In this document: positions 22,694-34,900 of the stretch, in pieces
Layout of the letters: each line of letters begins with the position of its first letter
Position numbering within the stretch: position 1 is the first letter of the stretch
Made by a program: the position numbers and the translations under genes
Notes under the pieces: generated by a model
Database searches by the model: none
Told to the model about the DNA's origin: nothing
The model's input: the letters and a program-made list of their open reading frames with translations, nothing else
NCBI RefSeq assembly: GCF_001949145.1
Contig: NW_019091370.1
Coordinates: 2,124,575 to 2,188,574 of the forward strand
Direction: 5' to 3'
Origin: Acanthaster planci
Taxonomy: Eukaryota; Echinodermata; Asteroidea; Valvatida; Acanthasteridae
DNA: 64,000 nucleotides

Positions 22694-22917
22694 TTAAAAC
22701 TGTCTTACGTAATCGACGCCGGTTCTCCGGTTCTTTGGCGGCTGCAACTTGGCATTGTCTGGTTCGTCCAGGCTGTCCGCTGAGCCCCATATGCGCAGGG
22801 AGTTGCGGATGGTTTCACGGAAGGAGGTGAACATGGAGAGGTGATGATGATGGTGGTGATGCTGCTTCTCGGGCGAAGTCTCAGCCAAGGCCATCAGTTT
22901 GATCCGAGGCGGTGAAG
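22694..22917 (-). CDS. Terminal exon with poly-His, long-form C-terminus
   Basis: A strong acceptor, ttttattcacag, leads in phase 1 into SPPRIKLMALAETSPEK, a run of seven His, then SMFTSFRETIRNSLRIWG and a tail ending RRTGVDYVRQF, stop TAA at 22696-22694. The sequence has coding character, with an amphipathic basic helix FRETIRNSLRIW. Assignment to the SOWAH-like gene rests on strand, phase and the lack of any other minus-strand exon between. It could instead end a gene nested in the intron. Confidence 0.65.
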
Positions 22918-25900
22918 CTGTGAATAAAAGATCAAGCAGACACCTTTGGACAGATGGAATATCAGAACTTTTCAGACCAGAACCAGTTAACTGTGTATGA
23001 ATCTATAGACCCATTCACAATAATGCTAAGTAGGCAGCTTCTCACATTGTATACGGCTCCTTTGATGAAAACTACAGCAGGTTTGTTCTTGGCATACAGG
23101 TCACTCTGTAAATTTAGGGTCCAGAGCATAAAACAGGACTAGATTGTCTACATATTGAGTCAATGAAATTCAATTTGATTAAACTGAAGCAGAAGCAACA
23201 CTCCCGATTCCCATTCATCACTGCATGTGGGAATTACATCTGCACACACAAGAAGTGTTTCCATCTTTAGAATTTCTGATTGCCTTACAATGACTGCTGT
23301 TACCTGGACAGGGCAGTTTACAGAACATTGGTGTGAACTGTGGAATTAACTCCAGGGTATAACCCAAACTTTAAGCACTGTAGAATAAACACAAGTATTG
23401 AGGAGCCTTCCTTACTTGTTGGTGGAGTTCCTGTGAGCATTTCTGCAACGGGAAAGAACCAAAATTATATTAAAATTTGAACAGTACATTAACCATTCAT
23501 AAACAACATAACAATCAGACAATAGCATCAGGGGGTGCTGTGTGTGATTGCATCCAAGAGTCAGTTCACACTTCAGACAAAAATTTAGAGCGAAGTGAAT
23601 TAGGTCACAGACAATGTCACAATGAAAGTACACCCTTTGATCCCATGAGACTCATTTTGCTCTATGTGTAGGGTACAAAGAAGTCTAAATGAGCTACATC
23701 TCCCATTCCCCAATGTGAATTCCCACATCACTACTGCCACTGTCTCCCATGTTTCAGTCTGAATACACACCATTGCAACCATCAACCCAGCGCTCCAAAG
23801 GAACAAAACAAGAACAAATCTGTGACTTGAAGAAGTACCTCATCCTTGGTTCATTCAACAAGCTGACATGGTGTTTGTAGTGAATGCCGTGTGTGATGGT
23901 ATGGCATGATGTGGCAAGAAGTTGGCACAGGATTTGACACCATTTGTCACAAGTAGCCTGCAGTTATTGCTTGCTCATACTGTCGTGTCATTGATTGCCA
24001 CAGAAACACTTCTGTCCAGAGTCCATCACAGATCGAGTAAAGAGTGCAGTCATGAATGCCAGGAAACGAACGAGAAAGGATGCCTCTGTTTGAATGGACT
24101 GTAACCAGACTAGAGACTGGATAACTTGGGACAGACTTGCGAGGATTTGTGACTTGCAAGGATTTGTGACTTGCGAGGATTTGTGACTTGCGAGGATTTG
24201 TGACTTGCGAGGATTTGTGACTTGCAAGGATTTGTGAGTTGCGAGGATTCGTGACTTGCAAGGATTCGTGATGGACTCAACCACAGTACTGTCAAAAAAG
24301 TTTTTTAAGTTCCATCACTTTCCTTTGGCAAACATCTTGAAAGATGCTCAAATAGTACAATTTAGCAAGCTTCGGGAAGTCTGGGAAATAAACAGAAAAC
24401 TTAATTTGTATATGAACAGCTCTTGGGAGAGTGGTTATGTCAATCCTGTGCTCTACCTTGCAACAAATGGATGATCATTCATATGACCGGTGAGTGAAAA
24501 AAATTCTTTCTTGCACTGAAAAGGATTAATTTATAAATTGGTGAGACCCCAGTTTCCTTAGACTTATAATACTCTAAGGAATTTAGAATTAAAAACTTCA
24601 AAGTTTGACTAAAGACAAACAAATACGTATCTGCAAACAAAATACAAAAATGAAGGAAAAGAAACTGACAGAATCAAACTTAAAAAAAAGATTTAAAGAA
24701 TGCAAATGTTTCAGTTACAACTGCACAACATGCCTCAAAAGTGGAGTTGTGATGCAACCAAACTGCCTAGCCCAACTGAATGTTAATTGATCCAAAGAAC
24801 TGCTTGGAATATCAGTCATTTGATACTCACAGAAATGAGTAACAATGCCAAGATCAAAGTCTTCACTAATCTACTGAAAGAGCACACTTTTTTTATGAAT
24901 TGCACAAGAAAGGCAATTTTGACATGGTTGTTAATTTTTCAAATCACCATCATGCACAAAACGAATCTTTTTATTGCAGGTCTAACGTTAAATTTATCAG
25001 CAATATGCTCTGACAACACTGCATTTGCTCAATTAGATCACGTCATTGGCCTTAAAGTTCATCAAGAAGGCTCCAACATGGAACACAAAGCAATGAGCGA
25101 GTACAGAAAGAGTTGAAATCAACAAACTAGCAAGTAAACTTTAAGATCAAGTCTCTGAATGGATCAAAATATGAGCACTGCTTAATGGTACTATATGTGC
25201 AGAGGGAACTTTTAAATTTTTCAAAAAGGGGAAATTTGCTGAAAAAGCAGCACATTTTTTTGTGCAAAACTATCTTCAAAATTAGGGTGGGGTGGGGTAA
25301 CATGGACGGGTCACTGTGTTTTTAAAGGCCTCACAAACAACTAAACACAATTACTTTTGTAACAACCCCCACCCAAAACACCTAATGTTTAAGGAAAAAT
25401 GTCAACTTTGTGGTTGGTGTCTGGTTTTACCGTACAGCTCCAGCTCCCATAGTTGGAAACTTTTTACCGAGCGGGATCATTTTTTCTAGTCTTCACTTAG
25501 CCTTTTTTTTTTCAGACGATCACTTTAAATTCTGACAAAGAATTGAAATGATCCTGTCAGCTTAAAAATAATATGAATGATCAAAAGCAATCAGGTTAAA
25601 TAAATTAAGTATGGGATCAGTTTTCAATTCATGATTAATCCCATAATCAAATACCTAAACCAATGAAAAAAATATTAGACTGATCAAATTTTAATCAGGT
25701 ATACACATTGTAATCATTTACCAACTCCAGTAAAAAAAGAAAAAACAATCAAATGACATGAATCGATCTGTCAAATTCATCACTGAAATCTACTACTACA
25801 CAAAGTGACACTGTGCATGCATAACAACCAAAGTACATGTACTGTTAGTGCATGGGTGGATATTAGGGAAGAATGAGGCAGAAGCTGGAAGTTACTAGCA

Positions 25901-28900
25901 TTTGAGCTAAAAAGCCACAAGCGGAAGATGCATGGTCAATTTAATGATGGCAATTTTCTCTCCAGTGCAAAAAAGCAAACAAAGTGATCTCCACCCTTCT
26001 GATTTTGTACTTCAAATAACAAAACTTGGTTATTCCAATGAACCTATCATGTGAGTTTGAAATTTACAAAGTCTATTAGATGTAACCGATGACATTCATC
26101 CAACAACAGTTGAAACAGAACACAGTGCCAATCACCATTAAAAACTGCCATCATTATAAACTGAACACCCATCTTAATTAACGTGAAGCAATATGCAACT
26201 GTCTTACCTTCGCTGCTCCAACGAACACACCGACTCTTTGGAATTAATTATTTTTGCAACTTTCCTCGACAACTCTGAGCTTATTTTGAGCTCTGATTTA
26301 CCAATTGGTAAAAAAACAGCAGATGTGATATCTATGCAAATGTGGAGTTAATCGCATACACACCACTGTTTATACACATTTAGTATTGAAAAGCATGATA
26401 CACCGACTGAATTATGTCCCATTCTGTTTTGCTTGAATTGGAGACACTGTTAGCATGATTACAATGCAATATGATGACATTGTGTCTTCCACGACTTGGC
26501 AAAATCAGATTTGCTGCAAATATGCACATTTTAATTAAAAGTGAACAATTTCCATCAAAGAGTTTGAATGGAATAAAACTGCAATTGCTGAAGTAAAAAA
26601 ATGTTAATTTTTTTTCCCACCACAATAAGAGTCACCATCCATCGCTTTCAATGAAATTAAAAATTCCGGTGAAAAATGACCACAAAATATTCCATTCACA
26701 AATATCAGCTAAGTCATACATCTACAATGATAGTAATCAAATCTCTGTCAATTTCTGATCAAGTAAATCATCGAGCAATTATGAGCAAATTCAAAGGAAT
26801 TTCATGTTTTGTACAGGTTTGGGGTTTTGTTTCCAATGCACTTAGAAATAAATTTTTTGCACAAGAAAACATTGTACAAATTTCATTGCATCTATAAAGC
26901 ACTATACACTCTTCTCTCAGCTATAAAAATTACACCCATACAACTTAAAATATATTACAGAAAAAGTCAACAAAAATTCAAATATTTCTACCATATTACC
27001 GCTGAATAATTATTTAATTTCTACATTCTAATTACCTAACTTTGTATAAGGTTCATCAGACTGATATGAATAAGGCTTGAATGCAATATAGTTTAATGAT
27101 AACCTGTGTTAGAAAAAACAATTAAGTGATCAAAGGTATTTTAGATTCAAATTTATAAACAGTAATTATAGACAATTTTGAGATGTGTCCAAATCAATCA
27201 CTTACTTCATGAGTTGTACTTAAAACAAGGGCTAATCCACAAACTTGTATGCGGGCATCCAAAAAAATTCTGAAATTTTTGCATGTAACCTTTTATGGCC
27301 CTTCTGAGGGGTGGGGTTAATTTCGAGGGCTTTTTACACACTAAGAAAAGGAACTGAACTGAAACAGATAAAAAATCTCCTCTCTCTCGTCATTAAACAA
27401 AGTCTGGTTCCTCTTTTTTTAGGGGAGGGGAGGGGTATGACCCCTATTGGCCCCCCCTGGATCTGCCTTTGACTAAAATGACCTTACCTGTACAAATCAG
27501 ATAAAAATTCAAGTCATTCACATTAACAAACCTCAAACAACATGATAATGCTGTAAAACTGCAGGCCTCCCTTTTTCATCTGGTTTTTGATTAAAGCGCT
27601 CAAACAAAAAACTATGAAGGCATATTTATATATAATTATAAAGGCATATCCAGTACCCATAATTATTTCATGGGGCTTAAGGGAGAAACGACAGGCTTAG
27701 CTGAGAATTCCTTTGCATAAAATGGTCACCAATCAAAGTATTATGTACTGCAACTGATTTCAACCGGTTCCCTGTGGACTGGGCTGGCTCAACAGGTTAG
27801 AAATGCAGTATGTCACTACATCCCACAAAATGAGTCTTTTCATTCATTTTCCAAGTGCATTAAAAAGAGCATGCATGGTACTCCATTTTGACCAGCCAGA
27901 CAGTTTGACCTACTCATGGATACCAAAATTACATGGCAACCGGAACTGAACAGTTTTTGAAACTGACTTCCATTGTGTTCCAAAATGTAAAAAAATGGCC
28001 CCCTCTGATGACTCTTTTTGTACCACTCAGTCATATCTACAGCAGCTGTCTGAGAATTAGCTAGCAGAGTTTTAAAAGTGCCGAAAAACACCAAATTAAG
28101 CACCGAAGAGATCCCAAGTTAGCTAGGCTTGAAAAAAGAAATAAAGGCAGTTGTCCAAGGTGCAATTTTGAAGAAGAAAAAGGTGAGGTGCTATTGGCAA
28201 TAACCTTCCTTCACTTGTCACCCACTGCCCTAACAGGACACCGGTAAGGGCAAATATGCTTCACAACTTTTTGTGAAGGAGATACATCACAGCTATGGGC
28301 ACACAATGCATTGTGGGTAGCTTGCAGTCCTAATCCAAGAGGGTAATGTCAGTGCACATGTTTAATGCGTGCGAGGAGCTCTTGGCCCAAGTTATTGTTC
28401 AATGAATTCCGTCCAATGAGTGCTTGACAAAAATTACATCAATGTTTGCTCTTCACAGTGTAATGTTTGGGCGGTGAGTGACGAACAAATTATCTTCCAT
28501 GCCCATCTTTCTCTGAAGCAAAAGACTTACGCAGTCTTCCCACCATACAGCCAATAGACGCACTGAACCTATTTAAGTCTCGGTGAGTACAGAGTAGTTA
28601 AACCCTTCCATAAAAGTTAGATCAAAATTTGTACCTGACTTACAAACCTGTAAATAGGGTTGGGAGAAATAAACATGTCATATCCTGCCCAAATAATCCA
28701 CATCACTCAACACAAAACCTGGCAATATTTTGGGAGGGTGTCTCCATAAAATTAATTCAAACATCAATTACTATGTTGATTTGGTCCATTTATCGCTTTC
28801 CTGATAAAAGCAATGAGCATTTATCATCAGTTCAGCAAGGGTTCTCATTATTATGTAATTTTTGTGTCAATAGAAAAGTACACAAAAGTATATGCATACA

Positions 28901-31900
28901 TTTACAAACGCATACCACTTATATGCATCGCAACCGTACTTTGTAGTTATGTCAGGACATCAATAATTTGATTAAAGATGGTCAACAAGCAGATGGTTTC
29001 TGAAGTGGGGGGTTTCTCTCTCGGTGAACATCATGCAGCCTGATATTTTCTTCATAGCAGGCTACGTAAGTCTTTCTGATTCATGTCACTGGAGAACATT
29101 GACTAAACAACGTGTACGCAACGTGCAGATGCCAACAAGTGTTCATGGGGCGCATGTTCCTCGAAGTGCCAAGTGATGCTGAAAAGCATGGCCGACGTTG
29201 ATCGGATGGGATGAGTTTTACTCGGAGGGAACTCGTTCTCAGCATTCTGCAACGAGTAGGAGCGGGAGCGGAGTCACAAATTGGAACCAGCCAATCAGCA
29301 ATCAGCGGCATCAGCAACAATCCAAGATGCATCCATGATGCAGCCAAGCCTTTCATATGAAATGTGCTTTTTTTTTCCCTTAACCTTCGATCAGTGCTCG
29401 TAAAAAGGGCGTGCAAGGTAGGCATCCGTGGATGGAGCAACTCACTCATGGAAAACACATACACACGCACATGCAATTTGCAAGCATGGTTTGAGTAGTC
29501 AGGGTTCTCAACACCGAGTCTCAAGAAATACGAGTATGAAAGACGGCAAAAATCACAAATGAGAATTTTCCTCTCCATGAAAGGTTAAAGATATTCTAGT
29601 CCTTGTTAAAATCTCAAGTAAACCTTACTGTGCGGTGGTAAAATAGGCAAGGACCAAAATCATCACTGCTGTGTTGACTGGGTACATGGAATGAGCAGAG
29701 AAATGAGTCTTTGGCCATAGAACTTGAAAAACTGTATAAAAAATTGCAAAGAGGACGGACTCAATTCCTGATCCTTCTGTACTAACTGACATTTTCAGCT
29801 TTTTTGTGTCCTCAGCTACATGGATTTCTTCTCTTCATCAAAAGCCTCAGAACTCAACTTTCTTCGTATGTTTAATTTCAGCACACCACTTTCACTTCCA
29901 GATTCTTTGTAAATTTAGTGAACTTGACAGCAATTACTATGTCGGGTTGTGTCAGGAATAGGCCTCTGTACTGATGATGTAGCATTGCGTTTTCATGGGC
30001 ATTTTCCTTATGATAATGTATTCAAAGTGCCATGGAAGTGTAACATGTAACCGAAGTGAAATGTCATCAGTACACCGGTGTCCTGCAACCATGAACAATT
30101 GTCTCCTTTGGCATAGATATCTTGACCACAGGATACCGGCTAGGATCTATCAATGCAAATGACACATCTAATGAACCAGTCTTTTCAGGTCTATTACCAG
30201 GCACCTCTATGGGAAGCAAAGTGAACAAGTCTAGTCAGATGGAGGAGGCACAATTTGACAAACCACGCTCTGTTGAGAACCCTCACTCTGTCTCATGGAG
30301 AGTGGATGAGGAACATTCTACTCTGACATTCATGATTGTGGAATGGTAAAGACTACATGCATTCAAATGCTTTGATATGAGGGCATTTCTACAGTTCCAA
30401 ACATTCAAAGGATACTACAATTTCCCTTTCAGTAATCTGCCAAAAGGTGCTCTCATTCACACTATGGGGGGGTAGTTACTGGCATTAAAAGGGTGAAGTA
30501 CTGCTGCGTAACCTACTTTTACTCACTACATGGTAACCTGTTCTACAAATAGCATTTGGTCAAAACCACCCTAGCTATTTATTTCAGAAATTCAGTTGTC
30601 ACACTCTTTGCCCCATCAAGTTCAACAGGGTGCACCTGTACAGTCAGTTTTGGTGGATGTGTCTCCTAACGGCACACAGCTAATGTATCTATCAGAAGTC
30701 ATGCAAAGAGACATGCAGGAGTAGAGCTTGAATTAAATTGCTGAATAACAAACATCTACAACTACTTCTCTATGCTGCTGGACTCATAAGAATCACAGAC
30801 ATTACTTGGCAAAATGCCAAGCATGTTTCACATGATCTTCTGGCAGTGTTGTGGTTGAGACTTCTGGTGACCATCACAAGGCAACCACAAGACCCCCCAA
30901 GATCAACAAACCAATACAAGAACCCCCCCAAGACCATCAACAGACCAACACAAGACCTCCAGTCTGAAATCAAGTCATAAGCTATTCAAAATTCTAAATG
31001 AACTGCAACAAAAGCATCCCTTTGTCATTGGTAACCCATTACTTGTGACTGGTCTTGCATGTGATCTAGTGTCTGGTCTCAGTCAGAGAGGTTTCAACTA
31101 CAATACTGTCTTCTCGTAGTACAGAACTGTAAAATATACAATACACTTCTCTGATGAGCAAATCACACGAAAATACAATCAAATGTACACTAATTACAAT
31201 TATATTTTTGTGACAAGCAAAACAATGACAATACAGCAAATCCCTCTTAGGAGGAACTTTTTTCTACCTTTTATCTACATTAGGCTCTACACTGGCAGTG
31301 GAAATCAGAGGCAAACTATTCTCTCTGTAAAGAAACAGGCTCTGCAAACATGAGGATCTTTTTTGGGAGGGTGCTAACACCAAAACCACTCGATAAAGCC
31401 TTTTTACGATGGAAAAAAAAGAATTTATGTACTGCTTTTACTGATTGAACGTGGCCTGAAAAAGAGGTTTACAACGTTCCTCATGCTGAAATATTTGATG
31501 AATACATCAAAACATCAAAAATGACTGGTGACTCATTTCAGAAAAAAAAAGCCACAAACACAACTACATCAAATAAACCAGACTCGTGCTACATTATGCA
31601 TGGAATACACATACATGTACATATTTAATAATGCTCAAAGTTAAGCATGGCACAGGATTAAAATTAATATGAAACATTCCCATTACCAGGAAACTGACAA
31701 TAAATACCAGCTGTTAACTGACTCTGTTAATTAAGAAATGATGAATAAGTATACCAGCACCACCAAATGTAAGTTTTGCCCACCAAAATACAAGTTGTCA
31801 ACAAAAATCCTGCTTTAAAATGAATATTCTTCATAAAAATTTAACTATGGATTCTCCTATTCATTAAAAAAAGATCACAGAAATCCAATTTCCCCCTGGT

Positions 31901-34900
31901 CAGTATCCACACAGCAAACAACTATTAGTGACATCAAGCATTTTAGGGAGTTTTGAAATTCATTTCGGGTCGGTCAAGGTATTTTTGAGCACGTCTTCTT
32001 TGGTCTGTCAAAGTTTATGTGTGAAATGGATGTACGTTTGGGAAAGGGTACTTGCTCAGTTCCATTAAAAGCACATATTGAGCTGCATGCGTCTTATGCT
32101 GAGCTCTTCTAGTAAATCACTATTGTCTTCGAACTAAGGCATCCATTTCTAGTCTAAAATCACTTCTCTGCAGTACGCACTCTTCAAGGTATGTTCACTT
32201 TAAAAAGTCTCATTAATCAATGGAATGATACGTTTTGAAAGACCCTGTGTATTTTACTACTTTTTGGCATAAGATTTGAAAGAAATGCTAAAACAGAAAA
32301 TAATCAAAAATTCACAATCAATGTATGATGTTAAAATAGAAAGACCCTGTCTGATTCTTCAAAAGAATTTTGGAAAAGTAATGCTATAAATGCAACAGTT
32401 TCTAGGATAAAACTAAAGATATATACAATTTTAAAAAATGCTGCTTTTTTGAAGAACTCAGAGTTTACAAATTTGTTGGCAGATCCGTCAGAGTACCATG
32501 GAAATTTGGATAAAAATTTCGGAATACAAATTAGTTAAAACCCTAACAGGTAGGCCACATCCTTATACAGTTGGAAATTTGGCATTAGTCTAGGAAAAGC
32601 TCAGTCCACCAGGTAAATCTCAGTGGCGTGCTTACTGTTCCGTCGTTTTAGACTTGGGGAGTGCCTGAGCCCCCTGCCACCACTAGGGGTGCTCTTGGCC
32701 GCCGGGGTGGGGTGTCTCTCACTCTTGGACCTACGCACGGCCGCAGGCCGCTTGAAGGATAGCCTCTCCATGGCCCGGGTGAATGAGCTGCCCGGGTTGT
32801 CCTCTGGGGCCGGTTGTGCGCCGGTGTCGGGATTATTGTGAGCGCTGCGGCTGTGAGCGAGGCCATTGCGGGGGGCGGAGATGGAGGAGGTGGAGAAGGA
32901 AGGGCTGATGGAGGGGGTAGAAGGGTAACAAGAAAAAGGATCTCTCTTACGTTGCATGTAGGAGGAGGCACCCGTCTTCAGGTAGTGGCGAGCTTTGCGG
33001 CCGCTGTAGTCCCGGATGTTGACGTCGGCATCTGCTCAAGAACCAGAGCTAAGATTCAAATTCTGTTTGGCATCCTTTCCCAGAATATCATCATCGGTCA
33101 TGACGTATTCACAAATGAAAAAACTGGAGGATTTTAAGCCGACTGATGGGTCCAGTCTGCTTTTACAAATGGTAAACTTTGCCAAAGTCAGAATTTGGTC
33201 TGCCACATGTTTTCATTCTGTCAGCAAAAGCCCAATACGCAAGTACCTTGCTGATTCTCGTTAAAACTGCCAAAACCAGTCTTGGCAACATCTAAGCGGC
33301 CTGTCTGTGATAATTCCCAGCACACCTCATGCAAATGAATCACATGCACGAAAGCTGAATCAATACACACCACAGGGCATCTACATGTCTCTGAGCGATC
33401 CAGGTGCACTATACAGTGCATGCAATATCATGCACATGAGGTCTGCTTGGAATCGCTCTGAAAGGCATGCCAGATTCCGCCAAGACTGGATTTGCTTCAG
33501 CTTCTAGATAGTGCCCAACCCACCTACTCTGACACAAACCTGGCAAATGGTCCACAACTGTCGGATGCCAGACTGTGATTTTGCTCTGTGCTGTATTGTG
33601 TCTGTATCCCCCCCCCCCGTCGACAAATGAAAAACTAAATACAAGCCACCAGTTCCAAGGTCTATTACATGAGTCAGTGACATGTAAACATGGAACTTAC
33701 GGTAATCCTGAATGAGGAACTGCATGATGGACTCTTTGTTGTGCATGGCAGCTATGTGGAGCGGTGTATAACCCTGCAACCAACCCAAGAACCAAGCAAG
33801 AATACTACTTAATGATATGACCCTTGAAAATGCACCCATACGTCTCAATTCAACTTATTTGCAATGTTTGTTTTGCTACTTTAAGCAATTTTCACTGAGC
33901 GTTTTTGGTTTTTATCCTTATGAGTATTTCATGTTCATGAGAAAAACTGTGAAATCATACGGTGTAGCAGTCTCAGCCGTCTCCCTGTCTCCCGGTCTCA
34001 GCGGTCCCCCCTGACGTAGCTGGACACTTCAGCATGACACAAGCACGGTCTCGTTGGTCTTCCGTGCTGAGATGACTAACTCGCACGGTACTATAAGCGG
34101 TGCTATTATCTTTGGTGTAGGCTTATGTACAGTACACGTCACGTACAACATGAAGCATGCATGGACTGCACTGCTCAGCACGCCACTTGAACCGACGACT
34201 TTCCCGTTGTTGTGCCCAGAGATGGCATGACGTATTTTTACCATATTTAGTAAGGGGGACCGCAGAGACCAGGAGACAGCTGAGACCGCCAGACTGGGAG
34301 AAAACCTAAAATATTACACTGATCTGTGCACAAAAAATGCTAGGATTTTTAATGTTTTACTGGCCTAAATTTCTTTTTCTTTGGGGATTCAATTGTTTGT
34401 GAAAGCAAGCAATCCTTTTGCAGAAATGTTCTCAATGAGCTCGTTTTCATTTCATAATCTGCATAAATCCATCTCTGAAAAATTTCAAATTGAAAGTAAT
34501 TTTCTTAGTCTTTTTGTCAAAAATTATACAAAAATGAGCAAACTTACCCCTTGCTGATATGTGACAATCATCAAAGTGGTTGCAGAAAGAAAATAGGAAA
34601 ATTAAAATTCTTACAGAATTGGGCTTATCAATCTGAAGTGCATAAACACAGATCTTAAAATATTTCCGAACAGAATTTACAACTGCAAAAGTGTTTTACC
34701 ATCTTAACACGTGCATTCCAACTGCAGCCATTTTTTGAAGAACTTTTAAACACTCTTCAAAAACACTATGCATGAAAGTAATCCTTAATGCCTAACTGTA
34801 AGTCTATAAAGTTAGGCATTCCACACAACACTACCAAATGAAAGATAGAGTTAGGCAAAACTACACCTCATCCATGATTCTCTATGGACCATCTGGCTAC

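Larger units (their letters stand above)
23443..32600 (-). other. 9.2-kb intron / 3' region of the SOWAH-like gene
   Basis: It lies between the Ser/Pro/Arg tail exon and the microexon. It holds a 17-bp minisatellite at 24134-24269, dispersed repeat pieces at 27240-27476 and 30857-31090, and a CpG-richer patch at about 29080-29330. No further phase-1 exon was recognised. Confidence 0.55.

Noticed and set aside
24134-24269. Possible CRISPR-like array
   Set aside because: Units are contiguous with no spacers, and the context is eukaryotic; it is a minisatellite.
23947-24295. Minus-strand frames of repeated ILASHKSSQVTNPRKS units
   Set aside because: These are translations of the 17-bp minisatellite in all frames, not a repeat protein.
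30122-30349. 75-codon hydrophilic plus-strand frame
   Set aside because: The apparent acceptor (cttgaccacag) has no partner exons on the plus strand, and the region lies inside a minus-strand gene.
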